Source of the DNA: Campylobacter sp. 2014D-0216
GTDB taxonomy: Bacteria > Campylobacterota > Campylobacteria > Campylobacterales > Campylobacteraceae
Reading direction: 5' to 3'
DNA: 64,000 nucleotides
Assembly: GCF_014931215.1 (NCBI RefSeq)
Contig: NZ_CP063089.1
Location: 372,001 to 436,000 of the forward strand
The position numbers and the translations under genes were made by a program. Numbering within the stretch: the first letter of the stretch is position 1; the number at the start of each line of letters is the position of its first letter. Below, piece after piece: positions 56,111-64,000 of this stretch. Under the pieces are notes generated by a model that saw nothing but the letters and a program-made list of their open reading frames with translations, was not told where the DNA came from and did not search any database.

Positions 56111-57502
56111 TTATTTTTTTGGGCCTATCATTTTTGTTGGATCTACAAATTTAGCAAAATCCTCCTCGCTAACTAAGCCAAGTTCCATAGCGCTTTCTTT
56201 TAAAGAAATACCTTTTTTGTGAGCGTTTTTTGCAACTTTTGCTGCATTTTCATAACCAATGTGTGGGTTTAATGCAGTTACTAGCATTAAAGAATTGTGT
56301 AGGTTATAGTCTATTTTTTCTTTATTTGGCTCTATGCCAACTGCGCAATGGATATTGAATGAATGCATTGCATCAGCTAGTAAGTCAAGACTTTGTAAGA
56401 AGTTGTAAATAATAACAGGTTTGAATACATTAAGCTCAAAATTTCCCTGACTTGCCGCAAAACCAATTGCTGCATCATTTCCCATAACTTGCACTGCAAC
56501 CATAGTTAAAGCTTCGCATTGTGTTGGGTTGACCTTACCCGGCATGATGGAGCTACCTGGTTCATTTTCTGGTATATTGATCTCTCCTAGGCCACATCTT
56601 GGTCCTGAAGCTAGCCATCTAATATCATTGGCTATTTTCATTAAATTTGCGGCTAAGCCTTTCATAGCACCATGTGTGAAATTGATTGCATCGTGACTGG
56701 TGAGTGCATGAAATTTATTTGGACTAGATACGAATTGAGTGCCAATGATTTGACTTAAGACTTCACTTACTTTTTCGCTTAATTCAGGGTGAGCATTTAA
56801 CCCCGTTCCAACGGCGGTGCCGCCTATTGCAAGTTCTCTTAATGTTGGCAGTGAAGCAATGATTTGTTCTTTTGAGTGCAAAAGCATAGAAAGATATCCA
56901 CTAAATTCTTGTGCTAAGGTAAGAGGGGTTGCATCTTGAAGATGGGTTCTTCCTATTTTAATAATACCTTCAAATTCTTTTACTTTTTTTTCAAAAGTTG
57001 CAATAAGCTCATCAAGAGCGGGAATGAGTTTTTTTTCAACTTGTTCTACTGAAACAATACTCATGGCAGTTGGAAAAGTATCGTTTGAGCTTTGCGACAT
57101 ATTCACATGGTCATTAGGGTGAACGAGTTTTTCTTTTCTAAAATCTCCACCCATGATTTCAGTTGCACGATTAGCTATAACTTCATTCATATTCATATTG
57201 CTTTGCGTGCCAGAGCCAGTTTGCCATATTGCGAGTGGAAAATTATCATCAAATTTACCCGCTACAATCTCTTCACAAGCTTGGACAATTGCATCTTTTT
57301 TTGCATCATCTAATTTACCAAGTTTATTATTAACTAAAGCTAAAGATTTTTTAAGGTTTGCAAAAGCATAGATTAAAACTTTTGGCATTTTTTCACAACC
57401 GATTTTGAAATTTTCAAAACTTCTTTCAGTTTGTGCTCCCCAGTATTTGTCGTTAGGGACTTTGATTTCTCCCATAGTATCATGTTCTATTCTATATTCC
57501 AT
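56111..57502 (-). CDS. fumC: Fumarate hydratase class II
   Basis: A 463-residue iron-independent fumarase interconverting fumarate and malate in the TCA cycle. Signature [26 protein letters not shown] and the active-site regions GSGTQSNMN and [14 protein letters not shown] (in part) are present. Normal length. Own upstream region of 128 bases, which also holds the glmS terminator. Confidence 0.97.
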   Translation of the reverse strand: MEYRIEHDTMGEIKVPNDKYWGAQTERSFENFKIGCEKMPKVLIYAFANLKKSLALVNNKLGKLDDAKKDAIVQACEEIVAGKFDDNFPLAIWQTGSGTQSNMNMNEVIANRATEIMGGDFRKEKLVHPNDHVNMSQSSNDTFPTAMSIVSVEQVEKKLIPALDELIATFEKKVKEFEGIIKIGRTHLQDATPLTLAQEFSGYLSMLLHSKEQIIASLPTLRELAIGGTAVGTGLNAHPELSEKVSEVLSQIIGTQFVSSPNKFHALTSHDAINFTHGAMKGLAANLMKIANDIRWLASGPRCGLGEINIPENEPGSSIMPGKVNPTQCEALTMVAVQVMGNDAAIGFAASQGNFELNVFKPVIIYNFLQSLDLLADAMHSFNIHCAVGIEPNKEKIDYNLHNSLMLVTALNPHIGYENAAKVAKNAHKKGISLKESAMELGLVSEEDFAKFVDPTKMIGPKK

Positions 57503-57601
57503 GATTTTTCCTTGTGTTGAAATTAAGATGTAATATTTAAACCAAATAAACCCTAAAGTTTGCTTATAATTTAAGAAGTATTTATGGAAATTAAAAAAGA
57601 A

Positions 57602-57624
57602 AGTGTAGTTTTTTCAAAACTACA
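57602..57624 (-). terminator. Terminator after glmS
   Basis: Perfect ten-base stem GTGTAGTTTT / AAAACTACAC with a three-base loop, followed on the minus strand by TTTCTTTTTT. Six bases after the glmS stop. Confidence 0.85.
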
Positions 57625-57630
57625 CAAAAA

Positions 57631-59430
57631 TTATTCTACGGTAACGCTTTTTGCTAAATTTCTTGGCATATCTACATCATTACCAAGCCTAATTGAAACT
57701 TCTAGAGCTAGTAGTTGCAAGATTATCATCATTTCAAAAAATTCACACATATAGTGTTCTTGTTTTGATGTTTTAATAAAGTCATCACTCAAGTCAAAGT
57801 CAAGTGGAGAGATGGCAAGCAAAGTAGAATCTCTTGCGGCAAGTTCTTCGACATTGGATTTGGTTTTTTCATAAAGACAATTTTGTGGCATTAAAGCAAC
57901 GGTAAAAAGTTCACTATCTGCTAGAGCAATAGGTCCGTGTTTCATCTCTCCTGCAGGATAGCCTTCAGCATGTAAATACGAAATTTCTTTTAATTTTAAA
58001 GCCCCTTCGAGTGCTAATGGGTAAAACACATCTCTTCCTATAAAGAAAAAGCCATGGCCATGCAAGTATCTTTTTGAAATTCTATGTACTTTTTCATGTA
58101 GACTTTGTTCAACCTTAACGATATTAGGTAGGCTTCTTAGGGCTTTGATTTCTTTACTCATATCTAAGCTTGCCTTTTGTGCAAGATAGATCGCAAGCAT
58201 CCATAAAGTAGCAACTTGAGTAGCAAAAGCTTTGGTTGAAGCTACACCTTTTTCAATGCCTGCTCTAGTAAGTAAAGATATATCAGCTAAGCGCACTATA
58301 TTGGAGTTGTCCACGTTGCATATTGCTAGAGTTTTAACTCCTTGTGCTTTAGCTATTTTTAGGGCTTCTAGTGTGTCTGCTGTTTCTCCACTTTGAGAGA
58401 TCACTACAAAAAGAGTGTTTTTACCTATAATGGCTTCTCTGTATCTAAATTCGCTCGCAACTTCTACTTTGGTTTTAACCTTTGCAAGTCTTTCAAGTAA
58501 GTAAGCACCGCTTAATGCTGCATGATAGCTTGTACCACAAGCGCAAAGTGTGATTTCATCTATATTTTGCAGCAGTGATGCATTTATATCTTCAAATACA
58601 ATTTGATCACCTTGTAAGCGACCCATAAGCACTTCACCTAAAACTCTACTTTGCTCGTAAATTTCTTTTTCCATGAAAAATCTATAACCATCTTTTTGCG
58701 CAAAGCTTTTATCTTGGCTAAGTGGTACAAAAGTAGGTTGAATACAAATTTGACCGCTACAGATTTTGCATTCTTTTGGATTAACATAGCCATATTCCCC
58801 ATCTTCAAGATAAGCTACCTTATCCACCAAAGAAACTAAAGGCGCATCACTAGAAGCAAAATAGTATTCATTTTCATCGCTATTTTTACCAATGATGAGT
58901 GGCACAGCATTTTTAGCAAAATAAATTGTATTAGGATCTTTTTTACTCACAAGTAATATAGCAAAAGCACCTCTTAATTCAGCTATAGTTTTTTGAAATG
59001 CTTCAAAAGGTTCTAGCTTACTTGCGTGATATTCAAACAAATGCACAATAACTTCAGTGTCAGTCTGACTTAAAAAACTAACTCCTTCTTGTGAGAGTTT
59101 TGTTTTTAATTCTTGGTAGTTTTCTATGATTCCATTGTGGATTACACAAGAGTATTGACCTAAGTGTGGATGTGCATTGATTTCAGTAGGTTTACCATGG
59201 GTTGCCCAACGTGTATGACCTATGGCAAGTCCAAAACCATCACTACTAAAATTAGCTGTTTTGTTAGCTAAATTTTCTAATTTTCCAACCGCTTTAAAAA
59301 AATCTAACTCCCCATCTTTCATCACTGCTATACCAGCACTGTCATAGCCTCTATATTCAAGTTCTTTTAGACCTTCTAGTATGATTTGTTTTTTTTCTTT
59401 TGTTCCGATGTAGCCTACTATTCCACACAT
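57631..59430 (-). CDS. glmS: Glutamine-fructose-6-phosphate aminotransferase
   Basis: A 599-residue enzyme making glucosamine-6-phosphate for peptidoglycan and lipooligosaccharide. The N-terminal glutaminase starts MCGIVGYIG with the nucleophile cysteine at position 2 and has GHTRWATHG; two SIS sugar-isomerase domains follow (CGTSYHAAL, SQSGETADT), ending in NLAKSVTVE. No glmS ribozyme is visible upstream, as expected outside Gram-positives. It begins three bases after the upstream gene. Confidence 0.97.
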   Translation of the reverse strand: MCGIVGYIGTKEKKQIILEGLKELEYRGYDSAGIAVMKDGELDFFKAVGKLENLANKTANFSSDGFGLAIGHTRWATHGKPTEINAHPHLGQYSCVIHNGIIENYQELKTKLSQEGVSFLSQTDTEVIVHLFEYHASKLEPFEAFQKTIAELRGAFAILLVSKKDPNTIYFAKNAVPLIIGKNSDENEYYFASSDAPLVSLVDKVAYLEDGEYGYVNPKECKICSGQICIQPTFVPLSQDKSFAQKDGYRFFMEKEIYEQSRVLGEVLMGRLQGDQIVFEDINASLLQNIDEITLCACGTSYHAALSGAYLLERLAKVKTKVEVASEFRYREAIIGKNTLFVVISQSGETADTLEALKIAKAQGVKTLAICNVDNSNIVRLADISLLTRAGIEKGVASTKAFATQVATLWMLAIYLAQKASLDMSKEIKALRSLPNIVKVEQSLHEKVHRISKRYLHGHGFFFIGRDVFYPLALEGALKLKEISYLHAEGYPAGEMKHGPIALADSELFTVALMPQNCLYEKTKSNVEELAARDSTLLAISPLDFDLSDDFIKTSKQEHYMCEFFEMMIILQLLALEVSIRLGNDVDMPRNLAKSVTVE

Positions 59431-59433
59431 GTT

Positions 59434-61788
59434 TTACTCGCTTATTAAGGATTTAAGAATTTGATCTTTATGATCTTGCAAACTTTCATTTTTATGCAAA
59501 ATCAAAACATTTCGCGTTCTTTCTTTTATTGTTTGAATTTTTGCCGCACTTAAGATGATATCATATCTTGCAAGTACGTCCATCACATAAGCCATTAAAC
59601 CTTTTTGATCTTTGGTGTTTAGGGTTATTTTGGCATAGCTTTTGGAATAATTCATATCTAATTTTAATTCATCTTTTTTAATGTTTGGTTTTTTTGCTTT
59701 TTTTTGCACTTTTAAATGTAATTTGGCATTGAGTAAATTTTCTAAACTTTGTTTTTGATTATCGCTTACTATATCTGAATATTCAAATTTAAGATAAACT
59801 TTTTCATCAAATAGCTCAAAAAAGCTCATAAAGATTAGGTTTAAAGAGCTTAGAGCATTCAATATATTTTCAATATTATTTTTTCTATTCATGATTAGTT
59901 CTAAAGTAAAATTGTCTTGATTGTCAAGCCAAAAAATGAAATTTTCTTTTTGTGCTATTTGTGTAACTTTGATGATTTTTTCAAAGCTATTTTTAATAAA
60001 AAAGAGATTGGATTTAATATGCGTAATATTGTTTTGCGTATGCTCATCAAGCTCTATAAAAGCTTTACTTCTTTTTAAAGTTTGTTCTTTTTTAACTCTT
60101 CTTTGACTCTCATCAATCAAATTTTCATCTTCAAAGCCTTCTAGAGCATTTTGAAATAATCGTTCTAAACTTTTATAATAAAAATGATTTTCTATGTTTA
60201 ATGCTTTGGCATTACAAAATGATAAAAGATGTAGGATTTTTAAGGTTTTAATGTCGCTTAGTTTAGAGATAAAATTTAAAACAATAGTAGAATTATAAAT
60301 ATCTTCTTTTTCTATGATGTCTTTAAAAGTGTTAAAGTTTTTAAATAATCTTAGTCCAAAATCTAAAAGTTCATTTTCTACTTGAAATTTCCCCACATAA
60401 GCTCTGTAGATATTAGCTAGAGAAATTTCATTTTCTTCATGAATAGCACTTAAAATTATAGTGAGTTTGATGATTAAAAGTGTATTTTTCTCAAAATCAT
60501 AATTTTTTGCTTCAAAGTATTTTAGGCAAAGCAAGGCCCTATCTAATGCACTATAAATTCCTTCTTCTTCGAGTAAAAATTTGCTTTGAGTAAGAGGCTT
60601 GCAAAAATCTTTTAAGATATTTGCATCAGCAAGAAGCTTTAAGATGCTATAAGAATGATTTCTTTCTAAAATTCTTTTAAATAATTCTAAATTTTCTCCA
60701 TTATTTTGTGCTCTTTTTAAAGCAAAAACAAATTTAATGTCAAAGTTGTAAGGTTTATCATCTAGCTGCAAAAGTTCGTTTAAAATCAAATCTAGTTGAT
60801 CTTTTTGTTCTAAGATGTCCAATGTATCATCTTGATCTTTGTAAAAATTATATTCTTTATAGTGTTTTTCTTGGATACACCTTGCTAAAAAATGTGTGTA
60901 AATTCCACATGTTTGCATGCTTTGCATGGCTTTTTGGATAAGTATGGATTTAAGATCTAAATTTTTCTTTTCTTTTTTTTGCATTAAACTAGCAAGTTCT
61001 TGTGAGTTTTGTATTAAGAACAAATTAGTATTTTTACCTTCTAAAAGATTCATAGCGCATTTGAGGGAAAACAAAAAATCACTCGCAAGCTTAAATTCGC
61101 TTAACTCTTTTTCGTTGATAAAATTTAACATGTAGTTTTTAGGTGAGTCTTTAAATAAAATATTTAAATTTTCTATATCTAGTTGTTCGTCTAAACCGCC
61201 AAAATTTTTATTGATATCAAATTCTTGTTTGATTAGAGGTTGAATAAATGGGTTAAACTCTTGCAATATTTTTAATGCAAAATCTTCTTTAAGTTCATCT
61301 TGTGCTTGATTGATTTTTTCTTTGATTTGCTTAAATAAAATTTTAGATCCGCATATATAACGGTGTTGTAAGATATTTTGTTTGAGTTCATTTTTGGCGA
61401 TATTATAAAGCCCATTGATCTCGCAAATTTGGTAGTTAATGTTAAGATTGATATCGTTTAATGAAGCAATAAATGCTTTCATTAAGGGCTTGATATTATA
61501 TGCTTTAATGTCTTTATATATAAGTAGTAATTCTACATTTTCTTTTATGCTTAAGTTCATTCTGGCGTATTGTTTTATAGCAATAATACAAAATGGAACT
61601 TTATCATTGTGCGGAAAAAAATCATCAAAAAAATCACTTAATGTTAATTCATAAACATCTTCTATAAAGCGATCAATTTCCTTAGAATGGTAAAAGCTAA
61701 AGGAGCCTTGTTTTAAAAAAAGCCTCGAGCAATACGCCTCATAGTCTTTTAAAGAATTTTTGAGTTTTTGAATTTTTTGCATTTGCAT
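59434..61788 (-). CDS. GlnD-like nucleotidyltransferase, apparently catalytically degenerate
   Basis: A 784-residue protein with the overall GlnD layout: nucleotidyltransferase-like N-terminus, long helical middle and a C-terminal ACT domain (ITLNTKDQKGLMAYVMDVLARYDI, about 720-745, in pieces). At the catalytic place it reads QYARMNLSIKENVELLLIY (73-91), lacking the glycine-serine and the D-x-D pair used by active transferases; the HD-like site reads AIHEEN instead of HD. It is annotated as a nucleotidyltransferase in C. jejuni (Cj1367c) from memory, but activity is doubtful. Operon with glmS. Confidence 0.75.
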   Translation of the reverse strand: MQMQKIQKLKNSLKDYEAYCSRLFLKQGSFSFYHSKEIDRFIEDVYELTLSDFFDDFFPHNDKVPFCIIAIKQYARMNLSIKENVELLLIYKDIKAYNIKPLMKAFIASLNDINLNINYQICEINGLYNIAKNELKQNILQHRYICGSKILFKQIKEKINQAQDELKEDFALKILQEFNPFIQPLIKQEFDINKNFGGLDEQLDIENLNILFKDSPKNYMLNFINEKELSEFKLASDFLFSLKCAMNLLEGKNTNLFLIQNSQELASLMQKKEKKNLDLKSILIQKAMQSMQTCGIYTHFLARCIQEKHYKEYNFYKDQDDTLDILEQKDQLDLILNELLQLDDKPYNFDIKFVFALKRAQNNGENLELFKRILERNHSYSILKLLADANILKDFCKPLTQSKFLLEEEGIYSALDRALLCLKYFEAKNYDFEKNTLLIIKLTIILSAIHEENEISLANIYRAYVGKFQVENELLDFGLRLFKNFNTFKDIIEKEDIYNSTIVLNFISKLSDIKTLKILHLLSFCNAKALNIENHFYYKSLERLFQNALEGFEDENLIDESQRRVKKEQTLKRSKAFIELDEHTQNNITHIKSNLFFIKNSFEKIIKVTQIAQKENFIFWLDNQDNFTLELIMNRKNNIENILNALSSLNLIFMSFFELFDEKVYLKFEYSDIVSDNQKQSLENLLNAKLHLKVQKKAKKPNIKKDELKLDMNYSKSYAKITLNTKDQKGLMAYVMDVLARYDIILSAAKIQTIKERTRNVLILHKNESLQDHKDQILKSLISE

Positions 61789-61866
61789 ATGTGAAAAATT
61801 TTCCTTATTTTTGTTTTTTATATCATACCAAAAATACTTTGTATTAAATTTTAAGTAAGTAGAAAT

Positions 61867-61872
61867 TATAAT
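61867..61872 (+). promoter_or_regulatory. -10 box of mqnE
   Basis: TATAAT about 32 bases before the mqnE ATG in the 115-base divergent gap. Confidence 0.5.
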
Positions 61873-61903
61873 TGTAGTTTTAAATTTAAAATATGGTAAA
61901 AAT

Positions 61904-62968
61904 ATGCAAACAATTATAGAAAAACTTGAAAATCAAGAAAGATTGAATGAAGAAGAGGCAAATAAGCTTTGGGATCTTGAGCTTTTTACTTTGGGTAAAT
62001 ACGCACAAAGAATTCGCACAAACTTACACGGAAAAAAGGTTTATTTTAATATCAATCGCCATATTAATCCTACCAATATATGTGCAGATACTTGTAAATT
62101 TTGTGCTTTTTCAGCGCATAGAAAAAATCCTAATCCTTATACTATGACACATGAAGAAATTATGAAAATTGTTGATGAAACGGTTCAAAGAGATACCAAA
62201 GAAATTCATATTGTTTCAGCACACAATAAAAATACATCGTGGCAGTGGTATTTAGAAATTTTCAAAATGATTAAAGAAAAATATCCATTTTTACATATTA
62301 AGGCTTTGACTGCTGCAGAGGTAGATTTTTTAAGTAGAGCCTTTGGTATGAGTTATGAAGAAGTAATCGAAAAAATGCTTGAATATGGCGTAGATTCTAT
62401 GCCAGGTGGTGGAGCTGAAATATTTGATGAGGAAGTTCGAAAAAAAATTTGCCACGGTAAAGTAAGTAGCGAAAATTGGCTAAAAATTCACAAACTTTGG
62501 CATGAAAAAGGCAAGCAGAGTAATGCAACTATGTTGTTTGGGCATATAGAAAGTAGAGAAAATAGAATTAACCATATGATTAGATTAAGAGAGCTTCAAG
62601 ACCAAACGGGTGGATTTAATGCTTTTATTCCTTTGGTTTGGCAGCAAGATAATAGTTTTATCACAGGAAAAAAACCTCTAGGTTCAGTAGAAATTTTAAA
62701 AACTTTAGCTATTGCAAGGATAGTGCTTGATAATATCAAAAACATCAAAGCTTATTGGGCGACTATGGGTATAAATTTAGCTATGGTGGCTCAAGATTTT
62801 GGCGCAAATGACTTAGATGGTACTATAGAAAAAGAAAGCATACAAAGCGCAGGTGGTGCAAAAAGTTCAAATGGACTTAGCATGAAAACCTTTGTGGAGA
62901 TGATTCAAAGTTCAGGTTATATTGCTGTAGAGCGTGATAGTTTGTATAATGAGTTAAAAACATATTAG
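61904..62968 (+). CDS. mqnE: Aminofutalosine synthase (radical SAM)
   Basis: A 354-residue radical SAM enzyme of the futalosine pathway to menaquinone, adding SAM to a 3-enolpyruvylbenzoate intermediate. The cluster motif C60-x3-C64-x2-C67 (CADTCKFC) is followed by conserved HIVSAHN, DSMPGGGAEIFDE and IPLVWQQDNS blocks. Length and motifs match MqnE rather than MqnC. Menaquinone is the respiratory quinone here, linking to cbb3 oxidase and fumarate metabolism. Confidence 0.9.
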   Translation: MQTIIEKLENQERLNEEEANKLWDLELFTLGKYAQRIRTNLHGKKVYFNINRHINPTNICADTCKFCAFSAHRKNPNPYTMTHEEIMKIVDETVQRDTKEIHIVSAHNKNTSWQWYLEIFKMIKEKYPFLHIKALTAAEVDFLSRAFGMSYEEVIEKMLEYGVDSMPGGGAEIFDEEVRKKICHGKVSSENWLKIHKLWHEKGKQSNATMLFGHIESRENRINHMIRLRELQDQTGGFNAFIPLVWQQDNSFITGKKPLGSVEILKTLAIARIVLDNIKNIKAYWATMGINLAMVAQDFGANDLDGTIEKESIQSAGGAKSSNGLSMKTFVEMIQSSGYIAVERDSLYNELKTY

Positions 62969-62976
62969 GGATAAAA

Positions 62977-64000
62977 ATGGATTTTTTTAAACTTAAAGAG
63001 CATAAAACCGATGTAAAAACTGAAATTTATGCAGGTATTGCTACTTTTTTGGCTATGATTTATATCATACCAGTAAATGCAAATATTATGAGTCATTCAG
63101 GTATGCCATTAGAAGCTTTGATTGTTGCAACAGCTTTGGTGACCATTATAGCAACGACTTTTAGTGCTTTGTTTTCTAACACTCCTGTGGCTATGAGTGT
63201 GGGTATGGGTTTAAATGCATACTTTACATTTAGTGTTTGTAATACCTATCAAGTTCCTTGGCAAAGTGCTTTGGGTGCGGTATTTTTATCAGGTGTTATT
63301 TTTACTTTATTATCTTTTACTAATTTTAGAATTTGGGTTATTAAAAGTATACCAAATGACTTAAGAAAAGCAATATCAGCAGGTATTGGGACTTTTATTG
63401 CTTTTATGGGTCTTGTGCAAATGGGAATTATCACTAAAAACGAAGCGACTTTGGTGGGCTTGGGAGATTTTTCCAGTACTAAGGTGCTTTTTGGTCTATT
63501 TGGCTTGTTTTTGGTTTTTGTTTTTTGGGCATGGAAAATTAAAGCAGCATTTATTTTAGCTGTTTTTGTGAGTGCTTTGTGTGCTTGGATTTTTGGTATT
63601 GATGGAGCGCAGTTTCCAGAACAAATTTTATCTTTACCCGTAATCAGTGGAGATAATGGCTTAAGTGCAATTTTTGGTAAGCTTGATATCCAAGGTGCTT
63701 TGGAACTTAGTATGATACCAGTAGTATTGACATTTTTTGTGACACAATTATTTGATAGCGTAGGTACTATTACTGGTGTAGGTTCAAGAGGGAAAATTTT
63801 TGATGATCCAAAACAAGGTGAGAAAAAACTAGGTAAGACCTTGGGAGCTGATGCGGCAAGTTCGGCTATGGGCGCAGTAGTTGGAACTTCTACTGTAACT
63901 GCTTTTGTGGAAAGTTCAGCAGGGGTAGAAGCAGGAGGTAGAACAGGTCTTACAGCTTTAGTTACTGCTATATGTTTTGTTTTTACTTTATTTTTATTGC
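62977..64000 (+). CDS. NCS2-family purine permease (3' end outside window)
   Basis: Starts at ATG 62977, eight bases after mqnE, and is open to the right edge (341 codons). MDFFKLKEHKTDVKTEIYAG followed by GMGLNAYF and later the signature TQLFDSVGTITGV place it in the AzgA/GhxP branch of the nucleobase:cation symporter-2 family, importers of adenine, guanine or hypoxanthine. About nine to ten membrane helices are visible before the edge. Likely co-transcribed with mqnE; from memory this order matches C. jejuni Cj1368-Cj1369. Confidence 0.9.
   Translation, partial: MDFFKLKEHKTDVKTEIYAGIATFLAMIYIIPVNANIMSHSGMPLEALIVATALVTIIATTFSALFSNTPVAMSVGMGLNAYFTFSVCNTYQVPWQSALGAVFLSGVIFTLLSFTNFRIWVIKSIPNDLRKAISAGIGTFIAFMGLVQMGIITKNEATLVGLGDFSSTKVLFGLFGLFLVFVFWAWKIKAAFILAVFVSALCAWIFGIDGAQFPEQILSLPVISGDNGLSAIFGKLDIQGALELSMIPVVLTFFVTQLFDSVGTITGVGSRGKIFDDPKQGEKKLGKTLGADAASSAMGAVVGTSTVTAFVESSAGVEAGGRTGLTALVTAICFVFTLFLL

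Noticed and set aside
57503-57630. glmS-type riboswitch or ribozyme
   Set aside because: The gap is downstream of glmS, contains only a simple terminator and the fumC leader, and shows no ribozyme core.

Overview
The window is chromosomal DNA of a thermotolerant Campylobacter, most likely of the C. lari group. It is very AT-rich, has almost no intergenic space (largest gaps about 250 bases) and starts genes from ATG, TTG and GTG with many 1-4 base overlaps. Gene content and order match Campylobacter blocks I recall from C. jejuni: fdhTU/selC/purA/fliJ/carA/cco/addAB/rplM/cadF/por/cts/flgK-flgI; fldA with two companions; gapA-pgk-tpiA-hydA2; and fumC/glmS/mqnE. CadF carries FALG where C. jejuni has the fibronectin-binding FRLS, which as I remember is typical of C. 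lari. Here the blocks are joined in a different order from C. jejuni.

Layout. 1-3.7 kb: a formimidoylglutamase (cut by the left edge) diverges from a BCCT quaternary-amine transporter overlapping an enolase-superfamily enzyme; this is the most accessory-looking part. 3.7-5.4 kb: fdhU-fdhT, needed for selenium-dependent formate dehydrogenase, lies next to the selenocysteine tRNA gene. 5.4-10 kb: purA-fliJ-motE-like, then DUF507-carA-TauE/SafE, nearly all overlapping. 10-14.7 kb: ccoNOQP, the cbb3 oxidase, with small membrane and FixH-like genes. 14.7-19.9 kb: addB-addA. 20-21.1 kb: rplM-rpsI and a probable small RNA. 21.1-26.4 kb: cadF, a HAD phosphatase and pyruvate:ferredoxin oxidoreductase. 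26.4-31.1 kb: the cts natural-transformation cluster.

31.1-39 kb (minus strand): a TSUP permease, a TIGR02757 protein, flgK, flgN, flgM, a FlgJ-type rod protein and flgI, with sigma-28 and sigma-54 promoters; then an RsmD-type methylase and three poorly known genes, two of which look like decayed relatives of fumarate-reductase and heterodisulfide-reductase subunits. 39-42.7 kb: thiL, truD, and a probably iron-regulated DUF2325/unknown/flavodoxin operon. 42.7-47.2 kb (minus): a chemoreceptor, a PNPOx-like protein, an EI24 protein, dimeric dUTPase and an unknown gene with a sigma-28 promoter. 47.3-51.8 kb (minus): gapA-pgk-tpiA plus an orphan, C-terminally extended hydrogenase small subunit. 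51.9-55.1 kb: nadD, rsfS and a very large TPR protein. 55.1-61.8 kb (minus): a DUF1090 protein, a HIT-like protein, fumC, glmS and a degenerate GlnD-like protein. 61.9-64 kb: mqnE and the start of an NCS2 purine permease.

The genes describe a microaerophile living on organic and amino acids: high-affinity cbb3 oxidase, selenium-dependent formate oxidation, flavodoxin and POR, menaquinone by the futalosine route, lower glycolysis/gluconeogenesis, flagella, chemotaxis and DNA uptake. No IS element, prophage, CRISPR array, rRNA or long poly-G contingency tract was seen. No stretch over 300 bases lacks a gene.
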